64,000 nt of DNA, taken from NCBI RefSeq assembly GCF_042649045.1, contig NZ_JBHSEF010000023.1, positions 1-64,000 on the forward strand. The letters are read 5' to 3'. The stretch is from Chryseomicrobium palamuruense. Its GTDB lineage: Bacteria; Bacillota; Bacilli; Bacillales_A; Planococcaceae. Shown here piece by piece: positions 42,031 to 49,064 of the stretch (position 1 is its first letter; every line of letters starts with the position of its first letter). A program made the position numbers and the translations under genes. The notes beneath the pieces were generated by a model, which saw only the letters and a list, made by a program, of their open reading frames with translations, ran no database searches and was not told the DNA's origin.

Positions 42031-43333
42031 CTGAATAGTCCTTTCTCATTTCTAAAGTTTTCAGGATATCTTCTTCCACACTATCTTCACAAATCATCAG
42101 ATAGTAGAAACAGTTGTTTTTTTGACCTATCCTGTGAATCCGTTTCTTACTTTGCTCAAATAGATCACTAAGTTCAGTAAGGGTGAAATAGATTATTTTG
42201 TTTGCTTTTTGCAAATTCAATCCCATTGCCCCGGCCTGATATTGAACGAATGTTACGGAATTGTCTTGATTGTTGTAAGCTGACAAGTCTTTGACATGAC
42301 CATTGACTTCCGAAATCGGACGTTCAAGTTTAGTTGCAATTTTCTTCAATGCTTCAAGTTCATCATTGTAGTTGTAGAAAACTATCAACCTATCATTTGT
42401 ACTGGAAACCAAATCTTCAAAGGCGTTCAATTTCTCTTTGCTGTAATGACCACAAAGCATTCTTGAGTACATTCGCTTTGTAAATGTCGAATCACCAATC
42501 AGTTCGACACGTGGGGTGACATCCACACCGTGAAAGTCACTATCATCCCAAAACTCACATAGATTAAGAGTGTCTAGGGTAATAATTGAATTTCGTTGAA
42601 ACTTTCGATAAGCTGCACTTGATTGAATTTTTACTGGAATCATCAGTTGTTCAGGAAGTTCAAAGCAATCTTCTGTTTTCATGAACACTGCACCATGATT
42701 ACGCAATTTTCGTTTCAATCTGTCCACATTCTTATAAGGTTCTGACTTATCCACAACTTTATGTGGAAAACCACCGACTTTGATTGTTTCCCAATTTACA
42801 TATTGCTTGTTGTACAAGTTTTTGCTGATTTCCCAACCCAATAAGTGAATTTGCGACCATAAGTTTTCGTATTTCCCGGATGTTGGCGTTCCTGAAAGAA
42901 GAATCACATTTTCAGGTTTCAAGTTCAAAATGAATTTTGTTCGCTTAGCTTTCTCATTCTGAATCAATGAAGATTCATCCAGCATCAAGGTGAAGTCCTT
43001 TAATGAGTGAAAGAACTTTCGTCTAAAAATCAGGTCGTAATTTACGACTAAGATGCAACGATCTAACTTGTCTTGATTCTCCAAGTAATACTTTGACGAT
43101 TTCGGTATTGTCATATTTATTACTTTGTAGTCTGTATAGTAAGTCTCAAAATGTTCTATCCAGTCATCTACTTTAGATTTCTGACAAACTAAAATGTTCA
43201 AGTTAGTTTGTAGCTGCACCATCTTTTCTGCACCAACAAAAGTCTTTCCAAGACCCATATCAAGATAGTATGCGACCCTGTTTGAATCCTTTGTCAGTTC
43301 AAGTGCTTGTTTCTGATGCGGAAACAGTTCCAT
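41990..43333 (-). CDS. SNF2-family DEAD-box helicase
   Basis: The 447-residue protein has helicase motifs I (MGLGKT), II (LDES), III (SGTPTS), V (GAMGLNLQ) and VI (QSKKRIHRIGQ), the SNF2 pattern common in phage replication modules. It is thought to remodel DNA or displace proteins at the fork. The ATG at 43333 has GTGGTGAG 7 nt upstream. Confidence 0.9.
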   Translation of the reverse strand: MELFPHQKQALELTKDSNRVAYYLDMGLGKTFVGAEKMVQLQTNLNILVCQKSKVDDWIEHFETYYTDYKVINMTIPKSSKYYLENQDKLDRCILVVNYDLIFRRKFFHSLKDFTLMLDESSLIQNEKAKRTKFILNLKPENVILLSGTPTSGKYENLWSQIHLLGWEISKNLYNKQYVNWETIKVGGFPHKVVDKSEPYKNVDRLKRKLRNHGAVFMKTEDCFELPEQLMIPVKIQSSAAYRKFQRNSIITLDTLNLCEFWDDSDFHGVDVTPRVELIGDSTFTKRMYSRMLCGHYSKEKLNAFEDLVSSTNDRLIVFYNYNDELEALKKIATKLERPISEVNGHVKDLSAYNNQDNSVTFVQYQAGAMGLNLQKANKIIYFTLTELSDLFEQSKKRIHRIGQKNNCFYYLMICEDSVEEDILKTLEMRKDYSDELFNEYEEKATN

Positions 43334-43466
43334 GATTTTTCTCACCACTTTTCGTGACTACTCGCACATCTTCCCATTTGATACCAAACCGTCTTTCTAC
43401 TTCACGTTTGGCATCTTCGCCTTGTTGAATCATTTGTGTAAGTTTAATAAGTGAAATCCGTTCCAT
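43299..43466 (-). CDS. Small hypothetical protein between repeat protein and helicase
   Basis: A 55-residue ORF starts in a TGATG overlap with the stop of the NSGxx repeat gene and runs 35 nt into the helicase gene. The product is charged and helical (LTQMIQQGEDAKREVERRFG). Translational coupling at the start supports it; no family is known. Confidence 0.5.
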   Translation of the reverse strand: MERISLIKLTQMIQQGEDAKREVERRFGIKWEDVRVVTKSGEKNHGTVSASETST

Positions 43467-44371
43467 CAGTTCACCTTGATTCCAGTGATCAAATAGAATT
43501 TATCTGCGTCAAAGTTAGGAATATTTTTGATGATGTTTCTACGGATTTCAGAAAGTTCATTCCACCATTCGACTGCTACATTATCGTTGTTTCGGATTTT
43601 TAGATAACCGCCTGTGACTTTATATTCCGGGTGAAGGTTCTTTTCATCATCCGTCATGGAATATTCAGAAACCCATTCGGTAGGTCTGAAATCAATTTGA
43701 TTCAACAAGTAATATGCATCTGATGAACGCCACTGGTCGAACGTCATATCAGTTGGTTTGTCAAAGAACAATAATTGATGTTGTTCAGTATTGAAGCATC
43801 CTGCGACATTAGAAGCCTTGTTCCAATCACCGCTGTTGGAATGACCGCTGTTGGAATGACCGCTGTTCCAATCACCGCTGTTGCGATTACCGCTGTTGGA
43901 ATGACCGCTGTTGGAATGACCGCTGTTGGAATGACCGCTGTTGGAATGACCGCTGTTGGAATGACCGCTGTTGCGATTACCGCTGTTGGAATGACCGCTG
44001 TTGCGATTACCGCTGTTGGAATGACCGCTGTTGGAATGACCGCTGTTGGAATGACCGCTGTTGCCTTTTCCTAGATTGACAAGTTCAAGTAGTTCACCCC
44101 ATGGGATTTCACGAACGATTTGAATTTTATTTGTACAAGACTTGTCACCATCTTCATCAAGATGACCAAGTGCTAAAACTTCTGCGACTTTATTTTCTGG
44201 ATTGAAAGGATAATAGTTGAAGCAATCTACTGCACGTTTGCAAAAATGAAAACCTTCTTCACAAATGATGGGTGGACAATCGTTTTCAAAAATGCCGCCT
44301 ACCTCATATTGAAAATTTCTACACGTCCAATCTGAATTGAACACTTTATAACCCTTGACTGCTTCTGTCAT
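43466..44371 (-). CDS. NSGxx pentapeptide-repeat protein with DUF7666-like N-terminus
   Basis: The 301-residue protein has an N-terminal domain (about 1-103: KGYKVFNSDWTCRN, CEEGFHFCKRAVDCFNYY) seen in phage proteins of unknown function. Sixteen tandem NSGxx repeats follow, and then a 100-residue C-terminal domain. The repeat second pair is only HS (11), NR (3) or DW (2). Such runs probably form a solenoid or extended rod. It lies first in the early operon, after the Cro-like gene. Function is unknown. Confidence 0.8.
   Translation of the reverse strand: MTEAVKGYKVFNSDWTCRNFQYEVGGIFENDCPPIICEEGFHFCKRAVDCFNYYPFNPENKVAEVLALGHLDEDGDKSCTNKIQIVREIPWGELLELVNLGKGNSGHSNSGHSNSGHSNSGNRNSGHSNSGNRNSGHSNSGHSNSGHSNSGHSNSGHSNSGNRNSGDWNSGHSNSGHSNSGDWNKASNVAGCFNTEQHQLLFFDKPTDMTFDQWRSSDAYYLLNQIDFRPTEWVSEYSMTDDEKNLHPEYKVTGGYLKIRNNDNVAVEWWNELSEIRRNIIKNIPNFDADKFYLITGIKVN
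43823..44062 (-). repeat. 16 x 15-bp coding tandem repeat
   Basis: A 240-bp array of 15-bp units (CCGCTGTTGGAATGA and variants on the plus strand) lies inside the repeat protein gene. Most units are identical at DNA level, which favours length change by slippage or recombination. Confidence 0.95.
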
Positions 44372-44462
44372 TGCTTTATGACCTACCTTTCACATATAAT
44401 GTGGATAAGAATATTTTTCTGATTGCGCCTACTGGAACTGGTACTTCCAATGGGTGCTTTTT

Positions 44463-44831
44463 TTATTGTCCAATGTATTCATAGAACTTTTTAGGACTGA
44501 TATGATACGTCCATTTCGAACTTAATTTCACTGCTGTTCCAAATGGAAGAATAGATCGTTGCAATCCCACCCTTACGAACTGCTCTGATTTTCCTAATAG
44601 TTCAGCAGCTTCTTTAACTGAAAGATTCTTAGTCTGTCCATCTGCATTAGATGTTTCAGGGTTCAGTCCAAGTGCTTCTGCAATCTTGTCTTTTCGTTTT
44701 TGATTCGGTTCATTCTTACCTGATAGATATTGACTGATAGATGATTTACCGATTCCAGTAAGTGCAGCAAGTTCAACTTGTGTCATGTTTGCACTCTCCA
44801 TTGCAGTTTTAAGCTGTTCCGCATAGTTCAT
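44463..44831 (-). CDS. Cro/XRE-type regulator with second DNA-binding segment
   Basis: The 122-residue protein has an N-terminal XRE helix-turn-helix (LAALTGIGKSSISQYLSGKNEP) and, after a linker, an excisionase-like segment (NLSVKEAAELLGKSEQFVRVGL). It is divergently transcribed from the repressor across the operator region, the usual place of a Cro-like antirepressor that opens the lytic programme. The ATG at 44831 is 8 nt after AAGGGGG. The interval 44372-44462 upstream of the repeat gene holds a weak hairpin only. Confidence 0.78.
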   Translation of the reverse strand: MNYAEQLKTAMESANMTQVELAALTGIGKSSISQYLSGKNEPNQKRKDKIAEALGLNPETSNADGQTKNLSVKEAAELLGKSEQFVRVGLQRSILPFGTAVKLSSKWTYHISPKKFYEYIGQ

Positions 44832-44862
44832 TTCATTCACCCCCTTTCAGTGAATCATCAAC

Positions 44863-45033
44863 TTATTTAGTTCGTCTTGATTCTTCAAACTCTTCAAGGT
44901 CTTGGGGTCTGATGCTGTACATCTTTCCAGTTTTGATCGCTTTCAGTTTCTTCTCACGAATCCACGACCACACTGTGATGACCTTAACCCCGTATCGTTC
45001 AGCCACTTCCTCGCAAGAGAAGTATTTTTCCAA
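44863..45033 (-). CDS. Excisionase / MerR-like helix-turn-helix protein
   Basis: The 56-residue protein is a single HTH_17 domain (FSCEEVAERYGVKVITVWSWIREKKLKAIKTGK), as in excisionases and small regulators. It is the first gene leftward from the repressor region. The start is a TTG 8 nt after AAAGGTGG; a GTG at 45045 overlaps that site. It may guide excision or early control. Confidence 0.75.
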   Translation of the reverse strand: MEKYFSCEEVAERYGVKVITVWSWIREKKLKAIKTGKMYSIRPQDLEEFEESRRTK

Positions 45034-45073
45034 TGAAATCACCACCTTTCAATTGCAAAATAACAGTTGTGTA

Positions 45074-45233
45074 TACTTCGGTTTTGTGATATACTTCGGT
45101 TGTCAACATAAGTAATCAATAAACCTTAAGCATCCGTATCTTTTTCATAAACGACATTTTTCGTTTATTTTAGATAGGTTATGTTTATTTTGCTTCGGTT
45201 TTCTTTAGCACATTTTCATCTTACTACGGTTTT
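45074..45233 (+). promoter_or_regulatory. Lysogeny operator region with four TACTTCGGTTTT repeats
   Basis: Four direct copies of TACTTCGGTTTT, allowing one or two changes, lie at 45074-45085, 45092-45103, 45191-45202 and 45222-45233, in two closely spaced pairs 90-120 bp apart. Between them is an inverted repeat AAACGacatttttCGTTT (about 45150-45168). The region separates the divergent repressor and excisionase genes, so these are probably repressor and Cro operators. TTGACA-like boxes overlap the repeats on the minus strand (45102-45107). Confidence 0.7.
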
Positions 45234-45294
45234 ATTAAGGTGTCAACAAAATTTGCTAAAGTTTTTTGAAGTATTCATTTTAGGGGGAATGGAT

Positions 45295-45948
45295 ATGTAC
45301 GAAAGATATGCAGATTTGTTGAAGAAAAGGAAGATTTCCAACTACAAAGTGGCGAAAGATACCGGAATTTCGCAAGCGACATTAAGCGATTGGAAGAATG
45401 GGAAAAGTACACCGAAACAGGACAAACTACAAATACTAGCTGATTATTTTCAAGTATCACTTAACTATCTATTGGGAATTGATTACGATGTGTGGGAAAA
45501 GAAATACAATGCGAATGGAAAACTTGCAGAAGAAGTGGCCAATAATGAATCCGGTGTGAAAATACCTGTACTTGGTCGTGTAGCAGCAGGGATTCCGCTA
45601 GAAGCGATTCAAGAGATTGAAGATTATGAAGAAATTTCACAAGCAATGGCCAGTAGTGGGGAATTCTTTGCTTTAAAAATACAAGGTCATAGTATGCAAC
45701 CTAAGTTTTCACCGGGTGACGTGGTAATCGTTAGAAAACAAAGTGATATTGATTCAGGTGATATCGGTGTAGTAATCGTGAACGGAGAAAATGCGACAGT
45801 AAAGAAAGTAATGAAACAAGATAACGGAATCATGCTTGTTGCATCTAATCAGACCGTTTATCCACCGAAATTCTATGACCGGGAAGATTGCGCTTCTCTT
45901 CCAGTCCAAATTTTAGGTAAGGTCGTTGAATTGCGTGCAAAGTTCTAG
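45295..45948 (+). CDS. LexA-like phage repressor (XRE + S24 peptidase)
   Basis: The 217-residue CI-type repressor has an N-terminal helix-turn-helix (YKVAKDTGISQATLSDWKNGKSTP) and a C-terminal S24 peptidase domain. The latter has a likely Ala-Gly cleavage site in GRVAAGIP, the catalytic Ser in GHSMQPKFSPGD and the Lys in NATVKKVM. RecA-stimulated self-cleavage is expected to induce the prophage after DNA damage. The ATG at 45295 is 7 nt after GGGGGA; the ATG at 45289 is too close. Confidence 0.92.
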   Translation: MYERYADLLKKRKISNYKVAKDTGISQATLSDWKNGKSTPKQDKLQILADYFQVSLNYLLGIDYDVWEKKYNANGKLAEEVANNESGVKIPVLGRVAAGIPLEAIQEIEDYEEISQAMASSGEFFALKIQGHSMQPKFSPGDVVIVRKQSDIDSGDIGVVIVNGENATVKKVMKQDNGIMLVASNQTVYPPKFYDREDCASLPVQILGKVVELRAKF

Positions 45949-45952
45949 ATAA

Positions 45953-46222
45953 GGTTCAAGATGGTTCAAGATGTAAATTTTATCTTGAACCGCTTCAAAC
46001 GCTTTTATATCAACCCTTCATGAATTATCGGTTCAAGGTTCAAGATGAAAATGAATTATTATGTAGAATTTGAAAACAGTAAATTCATTTACACTTTAGT
46101 CTAAAATATAATAATATAGAGACACTTACCTTGAACCTTGAACCCGAAACATCATAAACCTTGATATTATTGGATTTGTAGAGGTTCAAGATGCGGTTCA
46201 AGATAGCCGAAAAGTTCAAGAT
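45953..46222. repeat. GGTTCAAGAT motif cluster B
   Basis: Ten copies of GGTTCAAGAT or its complement occur in 270 bp: starts near 45953, 45963, 45982, 46030, 46037, 46130, 46137, 46183, 46195 and 46213. Overlapping head-to-tail pairs (46030/46037 and 46130/46137) repeat the arrangement seen in cluster A. The stretch lies between the repressor stop and the next plus-strand gene and has no gene of its own. Confidence 0.8.
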
Positions 46223-46247
46223 AAAACGTGAAAAGGGGATGAAAAGC

Positions 46248-46700
46248 ATGTTTGGAAGGAAAAAGAAGGATGAAAAAGTAGCATTGGGGAACTTGATTGA
46301 TGGGGTAAATCTTCCTCAAAACACATCAGTTCAAGTGAAGATGAATACAAATGAAGTCATGATCAGCGGAAACAATCAAGAATTCTTGATTTCATTTGAA
46401 AAACTGGTGAACGTGGATTTGAAGTCTGATGTAGAAATGGAACAAATCATTGAACAATCCTTGCCGGGAATGGTGATTGGTGCAGCCGCTTTTGGTGTGA
46501 TTGGTGCAATGATTGGTGGAAGAGTAAAGACGAAAGAAAAGAAGAAGGTCAGTCACTTTTTGATTATCAATTTTCAATCCGATGAATTGAAAACTATTGT
46601 GATTGATGCATCTAAAGATTGGTATAATGCAGCAGGTCTAGTTGACCTGTTCAGAAAATTCAACAACGTTCAAACTGCACCAGTTCGACAAGTTCTGTAA
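46248..46700 (+). CDS. Hypothetical protein with glycine-zipper segment
   Basis: The 150-residue protein has a basic N-terminus, a PH-like beta region and a hydrophobic glycine-rich segment (VIGAAAFGVIGAMIGG) in the middle. It is on the plus strand with the repressor and integrase, so it is probably expressed in the lysogen. A role in conversion or superinfection immunity is possible but unproven. The ATG at 46248 follows AAAAGGGG by about 9 nt. Motif cluster B forms its upstream region. Confidence 0.6.
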   Translation: MFGRKKKDEKVALGNLIDGVNLPQNTSVQVKMNTNEVMISGNNQEFLISFEKLVNVDLKSDVEMEQIIEQSLPGMVIGAAAFGVIGAMIGGRVKTKEKKKVSHFLIINFQSDELKTIVIDASKDWYNAAGLVDLFRKFNNVQTAPVRQVL

Positions 46701-46703
46701 ATG

Positions 46704-46747
46704 AAAAAAAAAAAAAAGAACCCCAAGTGTGACAGCACTAAGGGTTC
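46704..46747 (-). terminator. Terminator facing into the prophage
   Basis: A hairpin (GAACCC ... GGGTTC, inner AGTG/CACT) is next to a run of 14 A. Read on the minus strand this is a stem followed by 14 T, an intrinsic terminator against transcripts entering from the rpsI side. It could also end the upstream plus-strand gene, but the T-run is on the other side. Confidence 0.75.
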
Positions 46748-46766
46748 AGCAGATACATTTACAGCA

Positions 46767-46813
46767 GGTGTAAAGTGCATCCGATTCAATTAAAATTATA
46801 GCATTTTTACACC
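46767..46813. repeat. 8-bp inverted repeat upstream of integrase
   Basis: GGTGTAAA (46767-46774) and TTTACACC (46806-46813) are perfect inverted repeats separated by 31 bp, upstream of the integrase start. They may bind a regulator of integrase expression. Confidence 0.5.
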
Positions 46814-46849
46814 TTTTAATTCAATTCTAGTTGAAAGGTGTGTTTCAGG

Positions 46850-47878
46850 TTGAAACATCCAAATGGATATGGTTCAGTCTATAAATTGTCAGGTAAAAGA
46901 AGAAAACCGTGGGGTGTAAGAAAGACCATAGGTTGGGATGAAAAAGGTAAACAGCTATATCAGAACATAGGATACTATGAGACACGGACAGATGCTATGC
47001 TTGCACTAGCTGAATTTAATAAGAACCCTTATACCATGGAATCTTCTTCAATCACATTTGCTGAGGTCTTTGAAAAATGGTCGAAAAAGAAATTTGCAAA
47101 AACATCACAGTCCAGTATCAATGGCTATAATGCATCTTATAAGATTGCGAAAAATATTCATTCCATGCGTTTTGTTGACATCAAGAAAGACCATCTTCAA
47201 GCGGTTATGGATAGCTGCACAAAAGGTCATGGTACGAAAAGAAAGATTAAAGTTCTGTTTAATCAGCTTTTTAAATATGCACTTGAAAATGATTTGGTGA
47301 ATAAGGATTATTCGAAGTTTGTTGAACTTGGAGAAAAAACAGAAGTCAGTGCGAGGACACGTTTTAGCAATGCTGAAATTAAGAAGTTGTGGGAGAATGT
47401 TGAACGAAATGAATATGTTCAGGTTTACATCATACTGATCTATACAGGATTGAGGATTTCAGAACTGTTGGATTTGAAAAAAGAACACGTATACCTTGAT
47501 GAACGTTCGTTTGATGTAGTGGATTCCAAGACAGAAGCCGGAATACGTAAAGTACCGATTGCACAAAAGATTTATGATTATTTCGTGTACTGGATGAACA
47601 AGAATGATTGTGACTATCTCATTTCCACACCTGATGGGGAACATTTCAAATATCGAAATTACTATGATTCGTATTGGAAACCATTCATGGAAGAGATGAA
47701 AATGAATCATCGTCCACATGATACACGACATACGACAGTCTCACTTCTTGCTTCTGCAAATGTGAATCAAACCATTATCAAGAAAATAGTTGGTCACAAA
47801 GGTTCAATGTCATTGACCGAAAAAGTATATACTCATTTCGAGATTCAAGAACTGATAGATGCTATAGATAAAATATAA
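46850..47878 (+). CDS. int: Tyrosine integrase
   Basis: The 342-residue recombinase has an N-terminal arm-binding AP2-like domain (PNGYGSVYKLSGKRRKPWGVRK), a core-binding domain and a catalytic domain with Arg in TGLRISEL, the HxxR box in HDTRH, His in GHKG and the nucleophile Tyr in VYTHF. It integrates the phage into rpsI. It lies next to attR, as usual. The TTG at 46850 is 9 nt after AAAGGTG; a GTG at 46838 overlaps the ribosome site. Confidence 0.92.
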   Translation: MKHPNGYGSVYKLSGKRRKPWGVRKTIGWDEKGKQLYQNIGYYETRTDAMLALAEFNKNPYTMESSSITFAEVFEKWSKKKFAKTSQSSINGYNASYKIAKNIHSMRFVDIKKDHLQAVMDSCTKGHGTKRKIKVLFNQLFKYALENDLVNKDYSKFVELGEKTEVSARTRFSNAEIKKLWENVERNEYVQVYIILIYTGLRISELLDLKKEHVYLDERSFDVVDSKTEAGIRKVPIAQKIYDYFVYWMNKNDCDYLISTPDGEHFKYRNYYDSYWKPFMEEMKMNHRPHDTRHTTVSLLASANVNQTIIKKIVGHKGSMSLTEKVYTHFEIQELIDAIDKI

Positions 47879-47927
47879 TTTGGTGCTGCGAATGGATTCC
47901 ATTTCAGCACTTTTTCTTTTGAATTAT

Positions 47928-47959
47928 TGTCTATTACCTGTCTATTACGTGTCTATTAC
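47928..47959 (+). repeat. Candidate integrase arm-type sites, right end
   Basis: TGTCTATTAC occurs three times at 47928, 47939 and 47950, a strict 11-bp period (one helical turn). Two matching copies are at the left end (5953, 5964). They lie between int and the attR core. Binding by the integrase N-terminal domain is inferred. Confidence 0.7.
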
Positions 47960-48000
47960 GAACAAATTTTCATGGATTTTTATAGCTATGTAAGATTGAA

Positions 48001-48033
48001 CAAATCCCACAACCGCAATGATTGTGGGATTTG
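48001..48033 (-). terminator. Phage-supplied hairpin behind rpsI
   Basis: A perfect 12-bp stem (CAAATCCCACAA / TTGTGGGATTTG) with a 9-nt loop lies 13 bp past the attR core. It takes the place of the native rpsI terminator, now 42 kb away. Its T-tract is weak. Confidence 0.7.
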
Positions 48034-48045
48034 TAGTTTGAACAA

Positions 48046-48065
48046 AATTAACGTTTCGAGAACTG
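48046..48065. repeat. attR core, 20-bp direct repeat within rpsI
   Basis: This copy is identical to 5898-5917. It covers the codons for Gln-Phe-Ser-Lys-Arg and the stop of rpsI, so the S9 protein sequence is unchanged by integration. Confidence 0.92.
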
Positions 48066-48440
48066 AGGTGCACGACGAGCGCCTTTAAGACCTGGCTTTT
48101 TACGCTCTTTCATACGTGGGTCACGTGTTAAGAATCCAGCAGATTTTAATTTCCCGCGGAAGTCTGGGTCTACAGTAAGTAGTGCACGTGCGATCCCGTG
48201 ACGGATAGCACCAGCTTGACCAGTGAATCCTCCACCGTTTACGTTTACGTGTACATCATAGCTACCAAGAGTTTCAGTAGTTACAAGTGGTTGTTTGATG
48301 ATTTGCTCAAGCGTTTCGTATGGAACGTAGTCCGCTACTTCACGTTTGTTGATGATGATTTTTCCTTCGCCTGGTACTAAACGTACGCGAGCTACAGAAC
48401 TTTTACGACGGCCTGTGCCGATATATTGAACTTGTGCCAA
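48048..48440 (-). CDS. rpsI: 30S ribosomal protein S9
   Basis: The 130-residue protein is full-length S9, ending in the conserved RRAPQFSKR tail that reaches the P-site tRNA. It forms an operon with rplM, 22 bp upstream. The prophage attR core coincides with its last codons, which are recreated by the phage sequence. Confidence 0.97.
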   Translation of the reverse strand: MAQVQYIGTGRRKSSVARVRLVPGEGKIIINKREVADYVPYETLEQIIKQPLVTTETLGSYDVHVNVNGGGFTGQAGAIRHGIARALLTVDPDFRGKLKSAGFLTRDPRMKERKKPGLKGARRAPQFSKR

Positions 48441-48462
48441 GGGTATGTCCTCCTCTTAATGA

Positions 48463-48900
48463 TTATCCGCGAAGCTCGTATGCTTCTGGTTGTTGTGCTG
48501 CGTGTTGGTGCTCTGCTCCAGCGTATACGTGAAGCTTACGGAACATTTGACGACCTAAAGAGTTTTTAGGAAGCATTCCTTTGATTGCTAACTCAAGCAT
48601 TTGAGTTGGGTACTTTGTACGCATCTCAAGAGCTGTACGTTGTTTAAGACCACCAGTGAATTGTGTGTGGCGATAGTAAATTTTGTCTTGCAATTTGTTA
48701 CCAGTTAATTCGATTTTGTCAGCGTTGATGATGATTACGTGATCACCTGTGTCAACGTTTGGTGTGAATGTCGGTTTGTTTTTACCACGTAAGATAGAAG
48801 CTACTTCTGAAGCTAGACGACCAAGAGTTTGGCCTTCTGCGTCAACAACTAACCATTTACGCTCTACTTCGTGACCTTTAGCCATGAATGTTGTACGCAT
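48463..48900 (-). CDS. rplM: 50S ribosomal protein L13
   Basis: The 145-residue product has the usual L13 length and sequence (TTFMAKGHEVERKWLVVDAEG, KGMLPKNSLGRQM). The ATG at 48900 follows AGGAGGA; the longer ORF upstream lies in the leader. It has its own promoter and a leader of about 100 nt. Confidence 0.97.
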   Translation of the reverse strand: MRTTFMAKGHEVERKWLVVDAEGQTLGRLASEVASILRGKNKPTFTPNVDTGDHVIIINADKIELTGNKLQDKIYYRHTQFTGGLKQRTALEMRTKYPTQMLELAIKGMLPKNSLGRQMFRKLHVYAGAEHQHAAQQPEAYELRG

Positions 48901-49034
48901 GTATATTGTCCTCCTAATAACGATCTGATTCGTTCTTGAATTTTCTATTTCACCTAACAATTAAGTTTCGGGGCTTATTTGTGGGGTTTGAAAATACCAT
49001 ACATCATCGTATAACAGATACGACATATTGTCAA
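48901..49034 (-). promoter_or_regulatory. Promoter and leader of rplM-rpsI
   Basis: TTGACA (49029-49034) and TACGAT (49006-49011) are 17 bp apart on the minus strand. The leader that follows (48901-49000) contains CCCCAC and GCCCCGAAAC segments reminiscent of the L13 leader, an RNA element bound by L13 in Bacillales. I cannot confirm the match without covariance-model search. Confidence 0.7.
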
Positions 49035-49064
49035 GCGATTTTCAAAAAACACCTGGAAAAGTTG

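Larger units (their letters stand above)
5898..48065. mobile_element. Complete PBSX-like contractile-tailed prophage with a DGR
   Basis: The element is bounded by a 20-bp direct repeat and runs from the amidase gene to a tyrosine integrase next to attR. Gene content is complete: lysogeny control, replication, recombination, packaging, capsid, contractile tail (sheath and tube), baseplate, tail fibre, holin and endolysin. Gene order in the tail part follows PBSX xkd genes. Base composition is visibly lower in GC than the ribosomal protein region beside it. All essential phage genes appear open, so it may be inducible. Confidence 0.95.

Noticed and set aside
43823..44062. Possible CRISPR array
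   Set aside because: The 15-bp units are contiguous, without spacers, and in frame inside an open gene.
43775..44074. Plus-strand ORF of 99 codons with TAVGM repeats
   Set aside because: It is the antisense shadow of the NSGxx repeat array and has no ribosome site.
46838..46849. Integrase start at GTG 46838
   Set aside because: It lies within the AAAGGTG ribosome site; TTG 46850 gives proper spacing and the family N-terminus.
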